64,000 nt of DNA from Acinetobacter sp. YWS30-1 (GTDB lineage: Bacteria; Pseudomonadota; Gammaproteobacteria; Pseudomonadales; Moraxellaceae), in assembly GCF_033558715.1 (NCBI RefSeq), contig NZ_CP114606.1, forward strand, positions 1,178,001-1,242,000. The letters are read 5' to 3'. Each line of letters opens with the position of its first letter. The stretch's first letter is position 1. The notes under the pieces are model-generated. The model did not search any database. It saw only the letters and a list, made by a program, of their open reading frames with translations, and was not told the origin of the DNA. Position numbers and translations under genes: made by a program. Below are positions 44,340-54,704 of this stretch, piece after piece.

Positions 44340-45752
44340 TTAAGAGAAGACAGGTGGGGTATAAGTCAGGGTTCTTCCTAGGAACCAGAGCAAGAATAGT
44401 ACCAATGGAAGATGAAAGACCAGTTGGGTCACTGTAAAACCAATCACATCTTTGGCTTTTAATTTTAAGATACCCAGCATAGGGAGCATAAAGAAAGGAT
44501 TGATCAGATTGGGCAAGGCTTCGGCCGCATTGTAAATCTGGACAGACCAGCCCAGATGCACTTTCAGGTCATGTGCAGCCTGCATCACATAAGGCGCTTC
44601 AATAATCCATTTTCCTCCACCAGAAGGAATGAAGAAGCCTAGAATCGCTGAATAAATTCCCATCACCACTGCAAAGGTTTCCTGCGAGGCAATCGAAACG
44701 AAGAACTCGGCTATATAGTGCGATAGGGACAGGTCAGCAGAATTCAGGGCATTGGTCATCATAAAGGCGATGCTGCCATAAAGCGGAAACTGGATCAGCA
44801 CCCCTGAAATGGCCGGCACAGCTTTGGACACAGCATTGAGAAAATTACGTGGTGTACCATGTAAAGCTACACCCAAAATCAGAAAGATAAAGTTATAGGT
44901 GTTTAAGCTGGAGATTGCCAGAATAGGATTACTTTTGGAAAACTCGTTAAACATCCAGACCAGACCCAGAACCACAATCAGAATACTTAAGATTGGCGAG
45001 TTTTCCAGCCAGTCACCCGGCCGTTTATGGGTCACGGTTTCAGTCTTTTCTTCTTCAATCTGGATCGGGAAGTGATCAATAGTTTTAATATGATTGCCTT
45101 TGGGCGCAGACCAGTAGGCAATGGCAATCGAAGCAATAATCAAGACTGCTGTCATGATCATGGATTGCGGCAGGAAAATCGTTTCAGTAAATGGAATCAC
45201 ACCAGTCAGATTATAAAGTGGTTCTGGTAGACTGGATTTGTTGGCTTGTAATTGCGCTGCTGAAGAGCTGATACCCAGTGCCCAGGTTGCGCCCATCCCG
45301 ATAATCGCTGCTGCGGCAGCCGCACGGTAATCCATATTCAGTTCTTTACGCTGCGCTAGCGCAATCACCAGAAGTGCGGTTAGAACCGTACTCATCGCCC
45401 AGTTAATCAGGGAAATCAGTAGACTAACAGTGGCGACGAGAACGATGGCTCCACGTCCAGAATGAGGAATGCGCGCCATTTTTTGAATCAGTAATTGCAT
45501 CGGTTTGGAAACCGAAACTACATAACCCACCACGATCAGCATACACATCTGTAAGGTAAAGGGAATCAGACTCCAGAATCCGTCACCAAATGAAATCGCG
45601 ACGTCTTGTGCCGGCGCACCAATGCCAATCGCGGCAATCGCAACGATGATGACACCGAGTAGGGCAAAGATATAAGAGTCCGGAAACCATTTTTCAGACC
45701 AGTCGCTGACGCGCATGGCAAAGCGCTGCAAGATATTTTGTTGAGTTTGCAT
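44340..45752 (-). CDS. atoE: Short-chain fatty acid transporter AtoE
   Basis: This protein of about 470 residues has many hydrophobic helices (for example FALLGVIIVAIAAIGI, MCMLIVVGYVVSV, FMLPMLGILKLKAKDVIGFTVTQLVFHLPLVLFLL). It has the family pattern RFAMRVSDWSEKWFPDSYIFALL and FFIPSGGGKWIIEAPYVMQAA of AtoE/TIGR00366 carriers, which import short-chain fatty acids such as acetoacetate or butyrate. The start at 45752 (MQTQQN) is preferred over a more upstream ATG because of the usual N-terminus. It is the last gene of the leucine/acetoacetate block. Confidence 0.88.
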   Translation of the reverse strand: MQTQQNILQRFAMRVSDWSEKWFPDSYIFALLGVIIVAIAAIGIGAPAQDVAISFGDGFWSLIPFTLQMCMLIVVGYVVSVSKPMQLLIQKMARIPHSGRGAIVLVATVSLLISLINWAMSTVLTALLVIALAQRKELNMDYRAAAAAAIIGMGATWALGISSSAAQLQANKSSLPEPLYNLTGVIPFTETIFLPQSMIMTAVLIIASIAIAYWSAPKGNHIKTIDHFPIQIEEEKTETVTHKRPGDWLENSPILSILIVVLGLVWMFNEFSKSNPILAISSLNTYNFIFLILGVALHGTPRNFLNAVSKAVPAISGVLIQFPLYGSIAFMMTNALNSADLSLSHYIAEFFVSIASQETFAVVMGIYSAILGFFIPSGGGKWIIEAPYVMQAAHDLKVHLGWSVQIYNAAEALPNLINPFFMLPMLGILKLKAKDVIGFTVTQLVFHLPLVLFLLWFLGRTLTYTPPVFS

Positions 45753-45849
45753 GATTAAAATCCATTTATTCTGCATTTGTTATTAAGAAGTGGCTTTCTT
45801 CAGCCAAAAAGAAACCCTTAAAAATTTTCATTTTAAGGGCTGGAAAAAA

Positions 45850-46488
45850 TCAGGCTGCTTTACGGAGTAAAGGTACGCCGGTGACTTTCTGAATTTCATC
45901 AAAACTGACATCGGGTGCCAGTTCTACAAGTTGAATACCTTCAGGTGTGACATCCAATACACCTAAGTCAGTAATAATCCGGTTCACTACGGCCTGACCA
46001 GTAAGCGGAAGACTACATTGTGAGACAATTTTAGGCGTACCATCTTTGGCGCAGTGTTCCATCAGCACCACAACTTTTTGCACACCTGCGACCAGATCCA
46101 TGGCACCACCCATGCCTTTGACTTTCTTGCCTGGAATCATCCAGTTGGCTAGATCACCATTTTCTGAGACTTCCATAGCCCCCAGAATGGCGATATTGAC
46201 ATGACCGCCACGGATCATGGCAAAGGAGTCGGCACTGGAAAAGAAAGATGCACCTTTGCGGGCAGTTACCGTCTGTTTGCCAGCATTGATCAGGTCTGCA
46301 TCCACAGTATCGGCCGTTGGAAATTCTCCAATCCCCAGCAGACCATTCTCAGACTGAAGCCAGACATTCATATTCTCTGGAATATAATTTGCGACTAAGG
46401 TTGGCAGACCAATACCCAGATTCACATAGAAACCATCTTCAAGTTCCTGTGCGGCGCGCTGCGCCATTTGATTACGTGTCCAAGCCAT
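45850..46488 (-). CDS. scoB: 3-oxoacid CoA-transferase subunit B
   Basis: This 212-residue beta subunit of succinyl-CoA:3-ketoacid (or acetyl-CoA:acetoacetate) CoA-transferase carries the catalytic Glu in [32 protein letters not shown] is a family signature. The ATG at 46488 has GGAGG seven bases upstream, and its start lies just after the scoA stop. With ScoA it loads CoA onto acetoacetate, the product of HMG-CoA lyase encoded upstream. Confidence 0.93.
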   Translation of the reverse strand: MAWTRNQMAQRAAQELEDGFYVNLGIGLPTLVANYIPENMNVWLQSENGLLGIGEFPTADTVDADLINAGKQTVTARKGASFFSSADSFAMIRGGHVNIAILGAMEVSENGDLANWMIPGKKVKGMGGAMDLVAGVQKVVVLMEHCAKDGTPKIVSQCSLPLTGQAVVNRIITDLGVLDVTPEGIQLVELAPDVSFDEIQKVTGVPLLRKAA

Positions 46489-46490
46489 GA

Positions 46491-47195
46491 TCAAGCCTCC
46501 GCCTTTAAAGTCATCTGTTCAATGCGTTTTTCCGGTTGGGTATTCAGTACAATCCGGTTCACATAAATGCCGGGAAGATGAATTTCATCTGGATCAAGGG
46601 CACCGATCTCGACAATTTCTTCAACTTCAGCAATGGTCACTTTACCAGCCATGGCACAGACCGGATTGAAGTTCTGGGCAGTTTTACGGAAAATCAGGTT
46701 GCCGGCTTTATCGGCCTTATAGGCTTTCACCAAAGCTACATCAGCAGTTAAGGATTCTTCCAGAATATAAGACTTGCCATTGAATTCGCGGACATCTTTA
46801 CCTTCAGCAATGACGGTTCCAACACCGGTCGCGGTATAGAAAGCGGGAATACCTGCACCACCGGCACGTAATTTTTCTGCCAACGTGCCTTGTGGAGTCA
46901 GTTCAACTTCGAGTTCGCCGCTTAAGTATTGGCGTTCAAATTCCTTATTCTCGCCCACATAGGAAGAGATCATCTTTTTAATCTGTTTGGTTTCCAGCAA
47001 TAGCCCCAAGCCAAAGCCATCGACACCGGCATTATTAGAAATACAGGTCAGATTTTTGGCACCGGTTTCTTTTAAAGCTGCAATCAGGGCTTCTGGGATA
47101 CCACATAGACCAAAACCGCCTACCGCCAGGGTATGTCCATCCTGGATGATGCCGTCTAAAGCGGCTTTTGCACTGTCATACACTTTATTTGACAT
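46491..47195 (-). CDS. scoA: 3-oxoacid CoA-transferase subunit A
   Basis: This 234-residue alpha subunit has the CoA-binding glycine-rich segment [16 protein letters not shown] near residue 27 and the family motifs [14 protein letters not shown] and [19 protein letters not shown] lies six bases before the ATG. It sits about 100 bases after liuE in the same direction, so acetoacetate made by the liu enzymes can be activated directly. Confidence 0.93.
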   Translation of the reverse strand: MSNKVYDSAKAALDGIIQDGHTLAVGGFGLCGIPEALIAALKETGAKNLTCISNNAGVDGFGLGLLLETKQIKKMISSYVGENKEFERQYLSGELEVELTPQGTLAEKLRAGGAGIPAFYTATGVGTVIAEGKDVREFNGKSYILEESLTADVALVKAYKADKAGNLIFRKTAQNFNPVCAMAGKVTIAEVEEIVEIGALDPDEIHLPGIYVNRIVLNTQPEKRIEQMTLKAEA

Positions 47196-47295
47196 TTTTA
47201 CCTCGATTTATTCTTCTCTTACAGATCTCTTTTATCTAAAGATCTGCTGATTTCTATCCATGAGGACTTATAGAGTGTCCGGCTATTTCAAGTTT

Positions 47296-48198
47296 TTAAG
47301 CACAGGCTTTTTGCCAATAGGCATTGGCATAATTGGAGGGATTATTGCGTTGTAGAACCTCACTGATATTACGGCTGGTCTGCATCAGAGTATCCAGTTG
47401 AATACCGGTTTCAAAGCCCATCTTGGAGAGCAGGTAATACAGGTCTTCAGTTGAAACATTGCCGGAAGCACCTTTGGCATAAGGACAGCCACCGAGGCCG
47501 GCAATAGAGGAGTCAAATACCCGAATACCTTGTAATAGTGACTGGTAAATATTAGCGATGGCCATGCCATAGGTATTATGAAAATGGCCAGCCAGCACTT
47601 TACTATCAATTTCTGAAAGACAGGCATCCCAGACGTTCTTCACGCGATCTGGAGTTGCCGTACCAATGGTTTCACCCAGTGATACTTCATAGCAGCCCAT
47701 ATCTAGTAAGCGCTGCGTAACTTTTACGACCTGCTTCGGATCAATTGCACCTTCATAAGGGCAGTCCACCATGCAGGAGACATAGCCACGAACCTTGACA
47801 TCATTAGCTTTGGCAGCGGCCATCACATCTGCAAACTTCTCAAAGCTTTCATCAATCGAGCAGTTGATATTCTTGTGGGTAAAGCTTTCAGAAGCTGCGG
47901 TAAATACCGCAACTTCTTTACAATCCACAGCCAGCGCTGATTCAAAACCTTTCATGTTTGGCGTCAGCAAACTGAACTGGATATTCGGATCTTTAGGCAA
48001 GCTGGCAAATAGCGTATCGCTATCTGCCATCTGTGGAACCCATTTGGCTGAAACACAGGAGCCGACCTCAATCGCCTGCAAACCTGTTTTCATCAGGTCC
48101 AGAATCAGATTTTTACGGTCATCTAGTGTTAAAGGTGTTTTTTCATTTTGCAGGCCATCGCGTGGCCCGACTTCTACGATTTTAACGAAATCTGTCAT
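47296..48198 (-). CDS. liuE: Hydroxymethylglutaryl-CoA lyase
   Basis: This 300-residue TIM-barrel lyase splits HMG-CoA into acetyl-CoA and acetoacetate. The N-terminal KIVEVGPRDGLQNEK carries the catalytic Arg and metal-binding Asp, GHFHNTYGMAIANI the metal-binding His pair, and GLGGCPYAKGASGNVSTEDL the flexible loop with the catalytic Cys. Its ATG overlaps the liuD stop (ATGA), with GGAGG seven bases upstream, so the two genes are translationally coupled. Confidence 0.95.
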   Translation of the reverse strand: MTDFVKIVEVGPRDGLQNEKTPLTLDDRKNLILDLMKTGLQAIEVGSCVSAKWVPQMADSDTLFASLPKDPNIQFSLLTPNMKGFESALAVDCKEVAVFTAASESFTHKNINCSIDESFEKFADVMAAAKANDVKVRGYVSCMVDCPYEGAIDPKQVVKVTQRLLDMGCYEVSLGETIGTATPDRVKNVWDACLSEIDSKVLAGHFHNTYGMAIANIYQSLLQGIRVFDSSIAGLGGCPYAKGASGNVSTEDLYYLLSKMGFETGIQLDTLMQTSRNISEVLQRNNPSNYANAYWQKACA

Positions 48199-50189
48199 GC
48201 AACTTCCTCCGCTAGAGGCTGAAACTCAACCAGTTCATCACCGGCTTTAACCTGATCACCTTTCTGGAAGTATGAGTTTGCGATAATGCCATCATGCGGA
48301 GCGCGAATGGTATATTCGATCTTCATTGCTTCCAAGGTCAGCAGTACATCGTCTTTTTTCACTTTGTCATTTGCCGCGACCAGAACCTGAGTAATCACGC
48401 CAGGCATTGGCGCAGTCAAGTTATTTTCAGTCCCTTGTTCATCCTGGTTATTAAAGTCATTTTTCAAATAATTGAACTTGTAGCTTTGACCATTCTGGAA
48501 CAGGGTAATGCCATGCTCAGTCTGGCTAAATGCCAGTTTCTGCTGCTGACCCGCAAGATTTAACTGGAGTAGGTGTTGATCAAGCAGCTCACCCTGGATG
48601 GTAAGTGTCTGGCCTTCATAATTTGCCAGGAAACTATTTTCTAGCGCTTTAAAGCTCACCACACGTAAAACGTCATTACATTGTAATTTAATTGTGTAGC
48701 TATTTTGCTGATTCAGACGCCAAAATGCCTTTTGCTGCCAGACGGGATTATTGCTAGTCGGGTTTTGAGCCAGACGCGATAACAGTTCAACCAAGGCTGC
48801 AGTGACCACTAATTCTGCACTGATATCAGCAGATGGTTTGAGTAGGAACTCTTCTTCACATTGAATCAGGCCAGTATCGAGATGGGCATTTTTAAATGAA
48901 TCACATAATACTAAGCGATCAAGAAAAGCGATGTTATTGCCAAGACCATCGACATGAAACTGACCCAAGGCATGATGCATCTGGGTTAAAGCAGCTTCAC
49001 GGTTTTTGCCCCAAACAATCAGTTTGGCAATCATCGGATCATAATAGGTGCTGATTTCATCACCTTCGACAATGCCACTATCCACACGCACGCTGTCATT
49101 TTGTTCTGGATAGTGCAAATAGCTGATCTGACCGATGGCAGGAATAAAACCTTTTTCTGGTTCTTCGGCATAAACACGGGCTTCCAGTGCATGACCGTGT
49201 ATCTGTAATTCATGCTGCTGTTTCGGTAAAGGTTCACCGAACGCTACACGTAACTGCCATTCCACCAGATCCTGACCGGTGATCATTTCAGTGACTGGAT
49301 GCTCAACCTGCAGACGGGTGTTCATTTCCATGAAGTAAGCAGTACCGTCTTGCTCAACGATGAACTCGACTGTACCGGCACCGACATAATTTACAGCACG
49401 TGCAGCATCAATTGCGGCTTGGCGCATCGCCTCAAGTTTGTCTTCTGGCATTTTAGGTGCAGGTGCTTCTTCCAGAACTTTCTGGTGACGACGCTGCACG
49501 GAGCAATCACGTTCAAACAGATGCACATAATTGCCATGTGTATCACCAAAGACCTGAACTTCAATATGGCGTGGCTGCACGACATAGCGTTCAATCAGCA
49601 CATCTTCATTGCCGAAGCTGGAACGTGCTTCGCTTTTACAGGAAGCGAGTGAACTCAGGAAATCTTCACTACGCTCGACCAGTCGCATGCCTTTACCGCC
49701 ACCGCCAGCACTAGCCTTGATCAGTACTGGATAGCCAATACTGTCAGCTTGTTGTTTCAAGAAATCGGCATCCTGATTGGTACCATGATAGCCGGGGGTT
49801 AAAGGTACACCAGCTTTTTCCATTAAGGCTTTAGAGGTCGCTTTCAGACCCATTGCTAAGATCGCATCCACTGGCGGACCAATAAAGACAATGTTGTTAT
49901 CCTGACAGGCCAGGGCAAACTGGTCATTTTCAGACAGGAAACCATAACCTGGATGAATGGCCTGAGCACCGGTAGTTTTTGCTGCCTGAATAATACGTTC
50001 AATCTGTAAATAACTTTGTGCAGCAGGCGATTCACCAATATGGATGGCTTCATCTGCCAGTTTGACATGCTGTGCCTGTGCATCGGCATCGGAATATACG
50101 GCAACGGTGGCAATCCCTAACTTTTTCGCTGTACGAATCACACGGCAGGCAATTTCACCACGATTGGCAATTAAAATCTTTTCAAACAT
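48195..50189 (-). CDS. liuD: 3-methylcrotonyl-CoA carboxylase, alpha (biotin) subunit
   Basis: This 664-residue subunit has an N-terminal biotin carboxylase domain (FEKILIANRGEIACRVIRTAKKLGI; ATP-grasp loop KASAGGGGKGMRLV; EMNTRLQVEHPVTEMITG) and a C-terminal biotinyl domain (NLTAPMPGVITQV, VLLTLEAMKIEYTIRAPHDG) whose Lys in EAMKIEY receives biotin; most relatives have AMKM. With LiuB it carboxylates 3-methylcrotonyl-CoA in leucine breakdown. AAGGAT precedes the ATG. Confidence 0.94.
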   Translation of the reverse strand: MFEKILIANRGEIACRVIRTAKKLGIATVAVYSDADAQAQHVKLADEAIHIGESPAAQSYLQIERIIQAAKTTGAQAIHPGYGFLSENDQFALACQDNNIVFIGPPVDAILAMGLKATSKALMEKAGVPLTPGYHGTNQDADFLKQQADSIGYPVLIKASAGGGGKGMRLVERSEDFLSSLASCKSEARSSFGNEDVLIERYVVQPRHIEVQVFGDTHGNYVHLFERDCSVQRRHQKVLEEAPAPKMPEDKLEAMRQAAIDAARAVNYVGAGTVEFIVEQDGTAYFMEMNTRLQVEHPVTEMITGQDLVEWQLRVAFGEPLPKQQHELQIHGHALEARVYAEEPEKGFIPAIGQISYLHYPEQNDSVRVDSGIVEGDEISTYYDPMIAKLIVWGKNREAALTQMHHALGQFHVDGLGNNIAFLDRLVLCDSFKNAHLDTGLIQCEEEFLLKPSADISAELVVTAALVELLSRLAQNPTSNNPVWQQKAFWRLNQQNSYTIKLQCNDVLRVVSFKALENSFLANYEGQTLTIQGELLDQHLLQLNLAGQQQKLAFSQTEHGITLFQNGQSYKFNYLKNDFNNQDEQGTENNLTAPMPGVITQVLVAANDKVKKDDVLLTLEAMKIEYTIRAPHDGIIANSYFQKGDQVKAGDELVEFQPLAEEVA

Positions 50190-50208
50190 CCTACGATCCT
50201 TCTTGTTG

Positions 50209-51003
50209 TTATGCCGTGGTCTTAATCCAGGCCGGGCTTTGTTTGTTTAAAAATGCATTCAGTCCATTTTTCGCCTCATCTCCCTGGCGAACATGGGCAA
50301 TATGCTGTGCGGTTTTAAACAGCAGATCTTCAGTCAGGACCTGTTGATCGACCAGTTGAATCAGCTGTTTTGAGGCGTTTTGCGCTGCTGGTCCACCGAG
50401 TAAGAGCGCTTCCACAATCTCATCAATTTTGCTGTCGAGCTGTTCTGGTGCAGTCACTTCATGTGCCAGACCAATGGTTTTCGCCTGTTCAGCTGAGATT
50501 CGCTCAGCAGTCAGGAAATAACGTGACGCCTGACGGGCGCCAATCGCACGAATCACATACGGACTAATGGTCGAAGGGGCTAATCCTAAACGTACTTCAG
50601 ACGTTGCAAACTTGGCATCAGTGCTGGCGATACAGATATCACAAGCGGATGCCAGTCCCATACCGCCGCCAAAAGCAATTCCATGGACACGGGCAATCGT
50701 CGGTTGTTTTAATGTCGCCAGACTTTGCAACATTTTTGCCAGTTTGAGAGCATCGGCTTCATTGTCTGCCTGTGAGGCCTGACCGGCCTGTTTCATCCAG
50801 TTCAGATCTGCACCCGCAGAGAAGCTTTTGCCTCGGCCTGCCAGAATCACCACGCGTACGTCATCACGCTGATTTAAAGACTGGAAACAGGCATGTAGCT
50901 CTTCAATGACCTGGGTATTAAACGCATTATGCAGTTGAGCCCGGTTAATCCAGACCGTTGCCACCTGATTCTGCTGTTCGAGCTGTAAAAATTGATAGTC
51001 CAT
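50209..51003 (-). CDS. liuC: Methylglutaconyl-CoA hydratase (enoyl-CoA hydratase family)
   Basis: This 264-residue crotonase-fold enzyme starts at the ATG at 51003, eight bases after AGAGG; a GTG at 51012 overlaps that site. Oxyanion-hole segments are visible: GKSFSAGADLNWMKQ and HGIAFGGGMGLASACDICIAS. Its place between the two carboxylase subunits points to hydration of 3-methylglutaconyl-CoA to HMG-CoA, the usual LiuC step. Confidence 0.9.
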   Translation of the reverse strand: MDYQFLQLEQQNQVATVWINRAQLHNAFNTQVIEELHACFQSLNQRDDVRVVILAGRGKSFSAGADLNWMKQAGQASQADNEADALKLAKMLQSLATLKQPTIARVHGIAFGGGMGLASACDICIASTDAKFATSEVRLGLAPSTISPYVIRAIGARQASRYFLTAERISAEQAKTIGLAHEVTAPEQLDSKIDEIVEALLLGGPAAQNASKQLIQLVDQQVLTEDLLFKTAQHIAHVRQGDEAKNGLNAFLNKQSPAWIKTTA

Positions 51004-51015
51004 TTTTGTCACCTC

Positions 51016-52617
51016 TTACATGCGGAACACGCCGAATTTGGTTGGCTGGATTGGTGCATTCATCGCTGCAGCCAGACTTAGGGCCAGGACTTCACGCGAT
51101 TGCGCTGGATCAATGACACCGTCATCCCATAAACGCGCAGAAGCATAATAAGGATGGCCTTGGCGTTCATATTGGTCACGAATTGGCTGTTTAAACTGGT
51201 CTTCTTCTTCAGCTGACCAGGTTCCACCTTTTTGCTCAATCTGATCGCGTTTCAAAGTCGACAATACGCTAGAGGCCTGTTCACCGCCCATCACTGAAAT
51301 ACGCGAGTTTGGCCAGGTCCACATAAAGCGTGGCGAGTAAGCACGGCCACACATGCCATAGTTACCGGCACCAAAAGAACCGCCAATCACCAGAGTCAGT
51401 TTAGGCACATTGGCTGTCGCGACGGCCATCACCAGCTTGGCACCATTTTTGGCAATACCTTCATTCTCATACTGACGACCCACCATAAAGCCGGTGATGT
51501 TTTGCAGGAAGATCAGCGGAATATTGCGCTGGGTACATAGTTCAATAAAATGCGCGCCTTTTTGTGCAGACTCAGAGAATAAAATTCCATTGTTGGCAAT
51601 AATTCCAACTGGCATTCCATAGAGCTTGGCAAAGCCAGTGACCAGGGTAGTCCCAAAGCGTGCCTTGAATTCGTCAAAGCGTGAACCGTCGACAATACGC
51701 GCAATCACTTCGCGGATATCAAAAGGCTTGCGCGCATCACTCGGCACAATGCCATACAGCTCTGAGCTGTCAAAACGCGGTGCTTCGATTTCATCTGCAG
51801 TTTTATTTGGCTTTTTGTTCAGGTTCGCCACAATGTTGCGGGCAATGGCAATTGCGTGTTCATCATTTTCTGCCAGATGATCGGCAACCCCAGATAAACG
51901 AGTATGTACATCACCGCCACCGAGATCTTCACTAGAAACCACTTCACCAGTAGCTGCTTTCACCAGAGGAGGGCCACCGAGGAAAATAGTACCCTGATTA
52001 CGCACAATAATGGTTTCATCTGACATCGCTGGCACATAAGCACCACCTGCAGTACAACTACCCATCACCACTGCAATCTGTGCAATACCTATACTCGACA
52101 TACGTGCCTGATTGTAAAAGATACGGCCGAAGTGATCACGATCCGGGAATACTTCATCCTGTAAAGGCAAATAAGCACCGCCAGAATCGACCAGATAAAT
52201 ACATGGCAAATGATTCTGCTCAGCAATTTCCTGGGCACGTAAATGCTTTTTCACTGTAAGGGGATAATAAGTACCGCCTTTGACTGTGGCATCATTGGCC
52301 ACAATCATGCAGGTCACACCATTCACCTGGCCCACACCAGCGACTACACCTGCTGCAGGAACATCATCCTGATAAACCTGATAGGCAGCCAGTTGACCGA
52401 TTTCCAGAAAAGCCGTGCCTGGATCAATTAAATGATTAATCCGTTCACGCGGCAGTAATTTGCCGCGATCCAGATGTTTCTGGCGGGCAGTTTCTCCGCC
52501 ACCCAAGGCAATTTTTTCTACTTTCTGTTTAAGATCATCGACCAGTTGCAGCATGGCAGCCTGGTTGGTCTTAAACTCTTCACTACGTATATTGATTTTG
52601 CTCTGTAACTGATTCAT
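51016..52617 (-). CDS. liuB: 3-methylcrotonyl-CoA carboxylase, beta subunit
   Basis: This 533-residue carboxyltransferase subunit begins at the ATG at 52617, with AAGGA eight bases before it. Typical segments are [68 protein letters not shown], and [31 protein letters not shown]. It transfers CO2 from biotin on LiuD to 3-methylcrotonyl-CoA. It lies 35 bases after liuA. Confidence 0.95.
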   Translation of the reverse strand: MNQLQSKINIRSEEFKTNQAAMLQLVDDLKQKVEKIALGGGETARQKHLDRGKLLPRERINHLIDPGTAFLEIGQLAAYQVYQDDVPAAGVVAGVGQVNGVTCMIVANDATVKGGTYYPLTVKKHLRAQEIAEQNHLPCIYLVDSGGAYLPLQDEVFPDRDHFGRIFYNQARMSSIGIAQIAVVMGSCTAGGAYVPAMSDETIIVRNQGTIFLGGPPLVKAATGEVVSSEDLGGGDVHTRLSGVADHLAENDEHAIAIARNIVANLNKKPNKTADEIEAPRFDSSELYGIVPSDARKPFDIREVIARIVDGSRFDEFKARFGTTLVTGFAKLYGMPVGIIANNGILFSESAQKGAHFIELCTQRNIPLIFLQNITGFMVGRQYENEGIAKNGAKLVMAVATANVPKLTLVIGGSFGAGNYGMCGRAYSPRFMWTWPNSRISVMGGEQASSVLSTLKRDQIEQKGGTWSAEEEDQFKQPIRDQYERQGHPYYASARLWDDGVIDPAQSREVLALSLAAAMNAPIQPTKFGVFRM

Positions 52618-52652
52618 GACAAACATCCTTGTTTTATTCTAAGTGTTCAGGT

Positions 52653-53825
52653 TTAGGCTGTTTCGTTGAAGAGCTCACGGCCAATGAGCATGCGGCGGAT
52701 TTCGGAAGTTCCGGCACCAATTTCATAGAGTTTGGCATCGCGCCATAAACGGCCTGCAGCAAATTCATTGATATAACCGTTACCACCTAAAGTCTGAATA
52801 GTTTCGCCTGCCATCCAGGTGGCTTTTTCAGCGGCATATAAAATGGCACTGGCAGCATCTTTACGCAGGCTACGGCTATGATCGGCCTTGTCACATTCAG
52901 CACCAACGGCATACACCAGTGCCTTACATGCCAGCCAGGTAGAGTACATGTCAGCAATTTTGCCTTGCATCAACTGGAATTCACCGAGTGCCTGACCAAA
53001 CTGTTTACGGTCATGAATATAAGGAATCACGGTATCCATGCAGGCATCCATAATGCCCAGTGGACCAGCACTGAGAACCGCACGTTCGTAGTCCAGACCA
53101 CTCATCAGCACTTTAGTCCCATTGCCGACACCGCCAAGCACGTTTTCTTTCGGAACTTCGACATTGTCAAAAAACAGGGGATAAGTATTGGAACCACGCA
53201 TACCCAGTTTGTCTAAATGAGTGCCGTGACTAAAACCTGGCATATTTTTCTCAACCAGGAAGGCGGTCATGCCTTTGGCGCCAGCTTGTAAATCGGTTTT
53301 GGCATAGACGACAAGTACATCGGCATCACCACCATTAGTGATCCACATCTTGGAACCGTTGAGTAGATAATGATCGCCTTTGTCTTCAGCTTTCAGTTTC
53401 ATGCTAACCACATCTGATCCGGCATTCGGCTCAGACATTGCTAATGCACCGACATATTCGCCAGAAATCAGTTTTGGCAGATAACGCTGTTTTTGTTCTT
53501 CATTACCATTTCGCTTAATTTGGTTTACACATAGGTTAGAATGGGCGCCATAGGACAAACCAATGGATGCTGAAGCACGGGAAATTTCCTGCATGGCAAT
53601 AATATGGGCCAGATACCCCAGATTGGTACCGCCATATTCCTCACTGACCGTTAAACCAAGTAGACCCATATCACCAAATTTTTTCCAGAGGTGAGCCGGG
53701 AATTCATTGTCACGGTCAACCTGCTGGGCAATTGGGGCAATTTCCTTGGCGCAAAATGCGGCCACTGAATCACGAAGCGCAATAAGAGTTTCATCCAAAC
53801 CGAAATCTAAGCTTTGTAAATTCAT
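52653..53825 (-). CDS. liuA: Isovaleryl-CoA dehydrogenase
   Basis: This 390-residue FAD-dependent acyl-CoA dehydrogenase carries out the first oxidation of isovaleryl-CoA in leucine catabolism. Signatures: [18 protein letters not shown] and [17 protein letters not shown] (FAD/substrate region), [13 protein letters not shown] with the catalytic Glu, and the C-terminal [42 protein letters not shown]. As first gene of the block it is probably controlled from the divergent region shared with the TetR gene. Confidence 0.94.
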   Translation of the reverse strand: MNLQSLDFGLDETLIALRDSVAAFCAKEIAPIAQQVDRDNEFPAHLWKKFGDMGLLGLTVSEEYGGTNLGYLAHIIAMQEISRASASIGLSYGAHSNLCVNQIKRNGNEEQKQRYLPKLISGEYVGALAMSEPNAGSDVVSMKLKAEDKGDHYLLNGSKMWITNGGDADVLVVYAKTDLQAGAKGMTAFLVEKNMPGFSHGTHLDKLGMRGSNTYPLFFDNVEVPKENVLGGVGNGTKVLMSGLDYERAVLSAGPLGIMDACMDTVIPYIHDRKQFGQALGEFQLMQGKIADMYSTWLACKALVYAVGAECDKADHSRSLRKDAASAILYAAEKATWMAGETIQTLGGNGYINEFAAGRLWRDAKLYEIGAGTSEIRRMLIGRELFNETA

Positions 53826-53913
53826 TCTTCATCCATCCTGAGATTATATTTGTTGTGTCCAAAAGCATTTTTGTTGTGCTTGTTTTTTTAACATACAACG
53901 AAAAATTAAAAAA

Positions 53914-53929
53914 GTGAACCTATATTCAC
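53914..53929. promoter_or_regulatory. Operator-like dyad in the liuA/tetR divergent region
   Basis: GTGAA-CCTATA-TTCAC is a perfect 5-bp dyad between liuA and the divergent TetR gene, a good candidate for the regulator's binding site. TTTTTGTTGT and ACAACGAAAAA form a second, looser inverted pair 20-50 bases towards liuA. Confidence 0.45.
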
Positions 53930-53971
53930 AAAATGATTTACAATTCATTTTATCTGGTTGAGAATAAGATT

Positions 53972-54607
53972 ATGAGTTATAAAAGATCATCACTGATGCA
54001 GGAACGAATGGAACAAAATCGTTTGTCGATTTTACAGTCTGCTCGTGAACTGATTACTCAAGGGGGCTTTAAAGAGGCGTCGATTCAGGCGATTGCAGAA
54101 CGCGCAGGCGTTTCTACAGGGCTGGTCTATCGATATTTTGAAAACAAAAGCCAGATTTTGATTGAGGTTTTGTCGGCAGCGATTCAGCATGAAGTTGGAA
54201 TTCTTGTTTCCATTGCCGGGTCGGATTTATCGCCAAAACTGAAATTGCAAAAATCTGTTACAACTTTTGTGAAACGTGCCATGAATAGCCCCCAGTTGGC
54301 GTATTCACTTATGTTTGAACCGGTTGATCCGGAAATGGAACATGAGCGTTTTCGCAGTAAACAGCTGCTTAAACAAAGCATTAAGGAAATCCTGGCCGAA
54401 GGAAAGGTGAATGGAGAGTTCGAGTTTGAAGATTTAAATACGGCAGCTTTGGGTGTGGTCGGTGCCATGACCTTTGTCGTGATTGAACCTTTAAATCCGT
54501 CCCGTAATGTAATGTTTGATCAGAACTACAAGGATCACTTTGTCAAACAGATTGCCGATTTTTGTGTTAACGCAGTACATCGACAGGAGGGAAATTCAGC
54601 AGCATAG
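53972..54607 (+). CDS. TetR/AcrR-family regulator (LiuR-like position)
   Basis: This regulator of about 211 residues has the N-terminal HTH RLSILQSARELITQGGFKEASIQAIAERAGVSTGLVYRYFENKSQILIEVL, typical of TetR, and a ligand-binding C-terminal half that is not diagnostic. The start at 53972 (MSYKRSSLM) is preferred because the longer frame from 53933 would begin four bases after the operator-like dyad. Divergent placement against the liu genes suggests it represses them and perhaps the acyl-CoA synthetase gene downstream; the ligand is probably an acyl-CoA (inference). Confidence 0.85.
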   Translation: MSYKRSSLMQERMEQNRLSILQSARELITQGGFKEASIQAIAERAGVSTGLVYRYFENKSQILIEVLSAAIQHEVGILVSIAGSDLSPKLKLQKSVTTFVKRAMNSPQLAYSLMFEPVDPEMEHERFRSKQLLKQSIKEILAEGKVNGEFEFEDLNTAALGVVGAMTFVVIEPLNPSRNVMFDQNYKDHFVKQIADFCVNAVHRQEGNSAA

Positions 54608-54704
54608 ACGCACAAAAACAGGCACATAGACAAGGTCGTCGTGGTCATAAAACAATTAGTAAAGTTGAAAATCAGAATTACAAAGAATCAAGGAGATCGA
54701 TTCA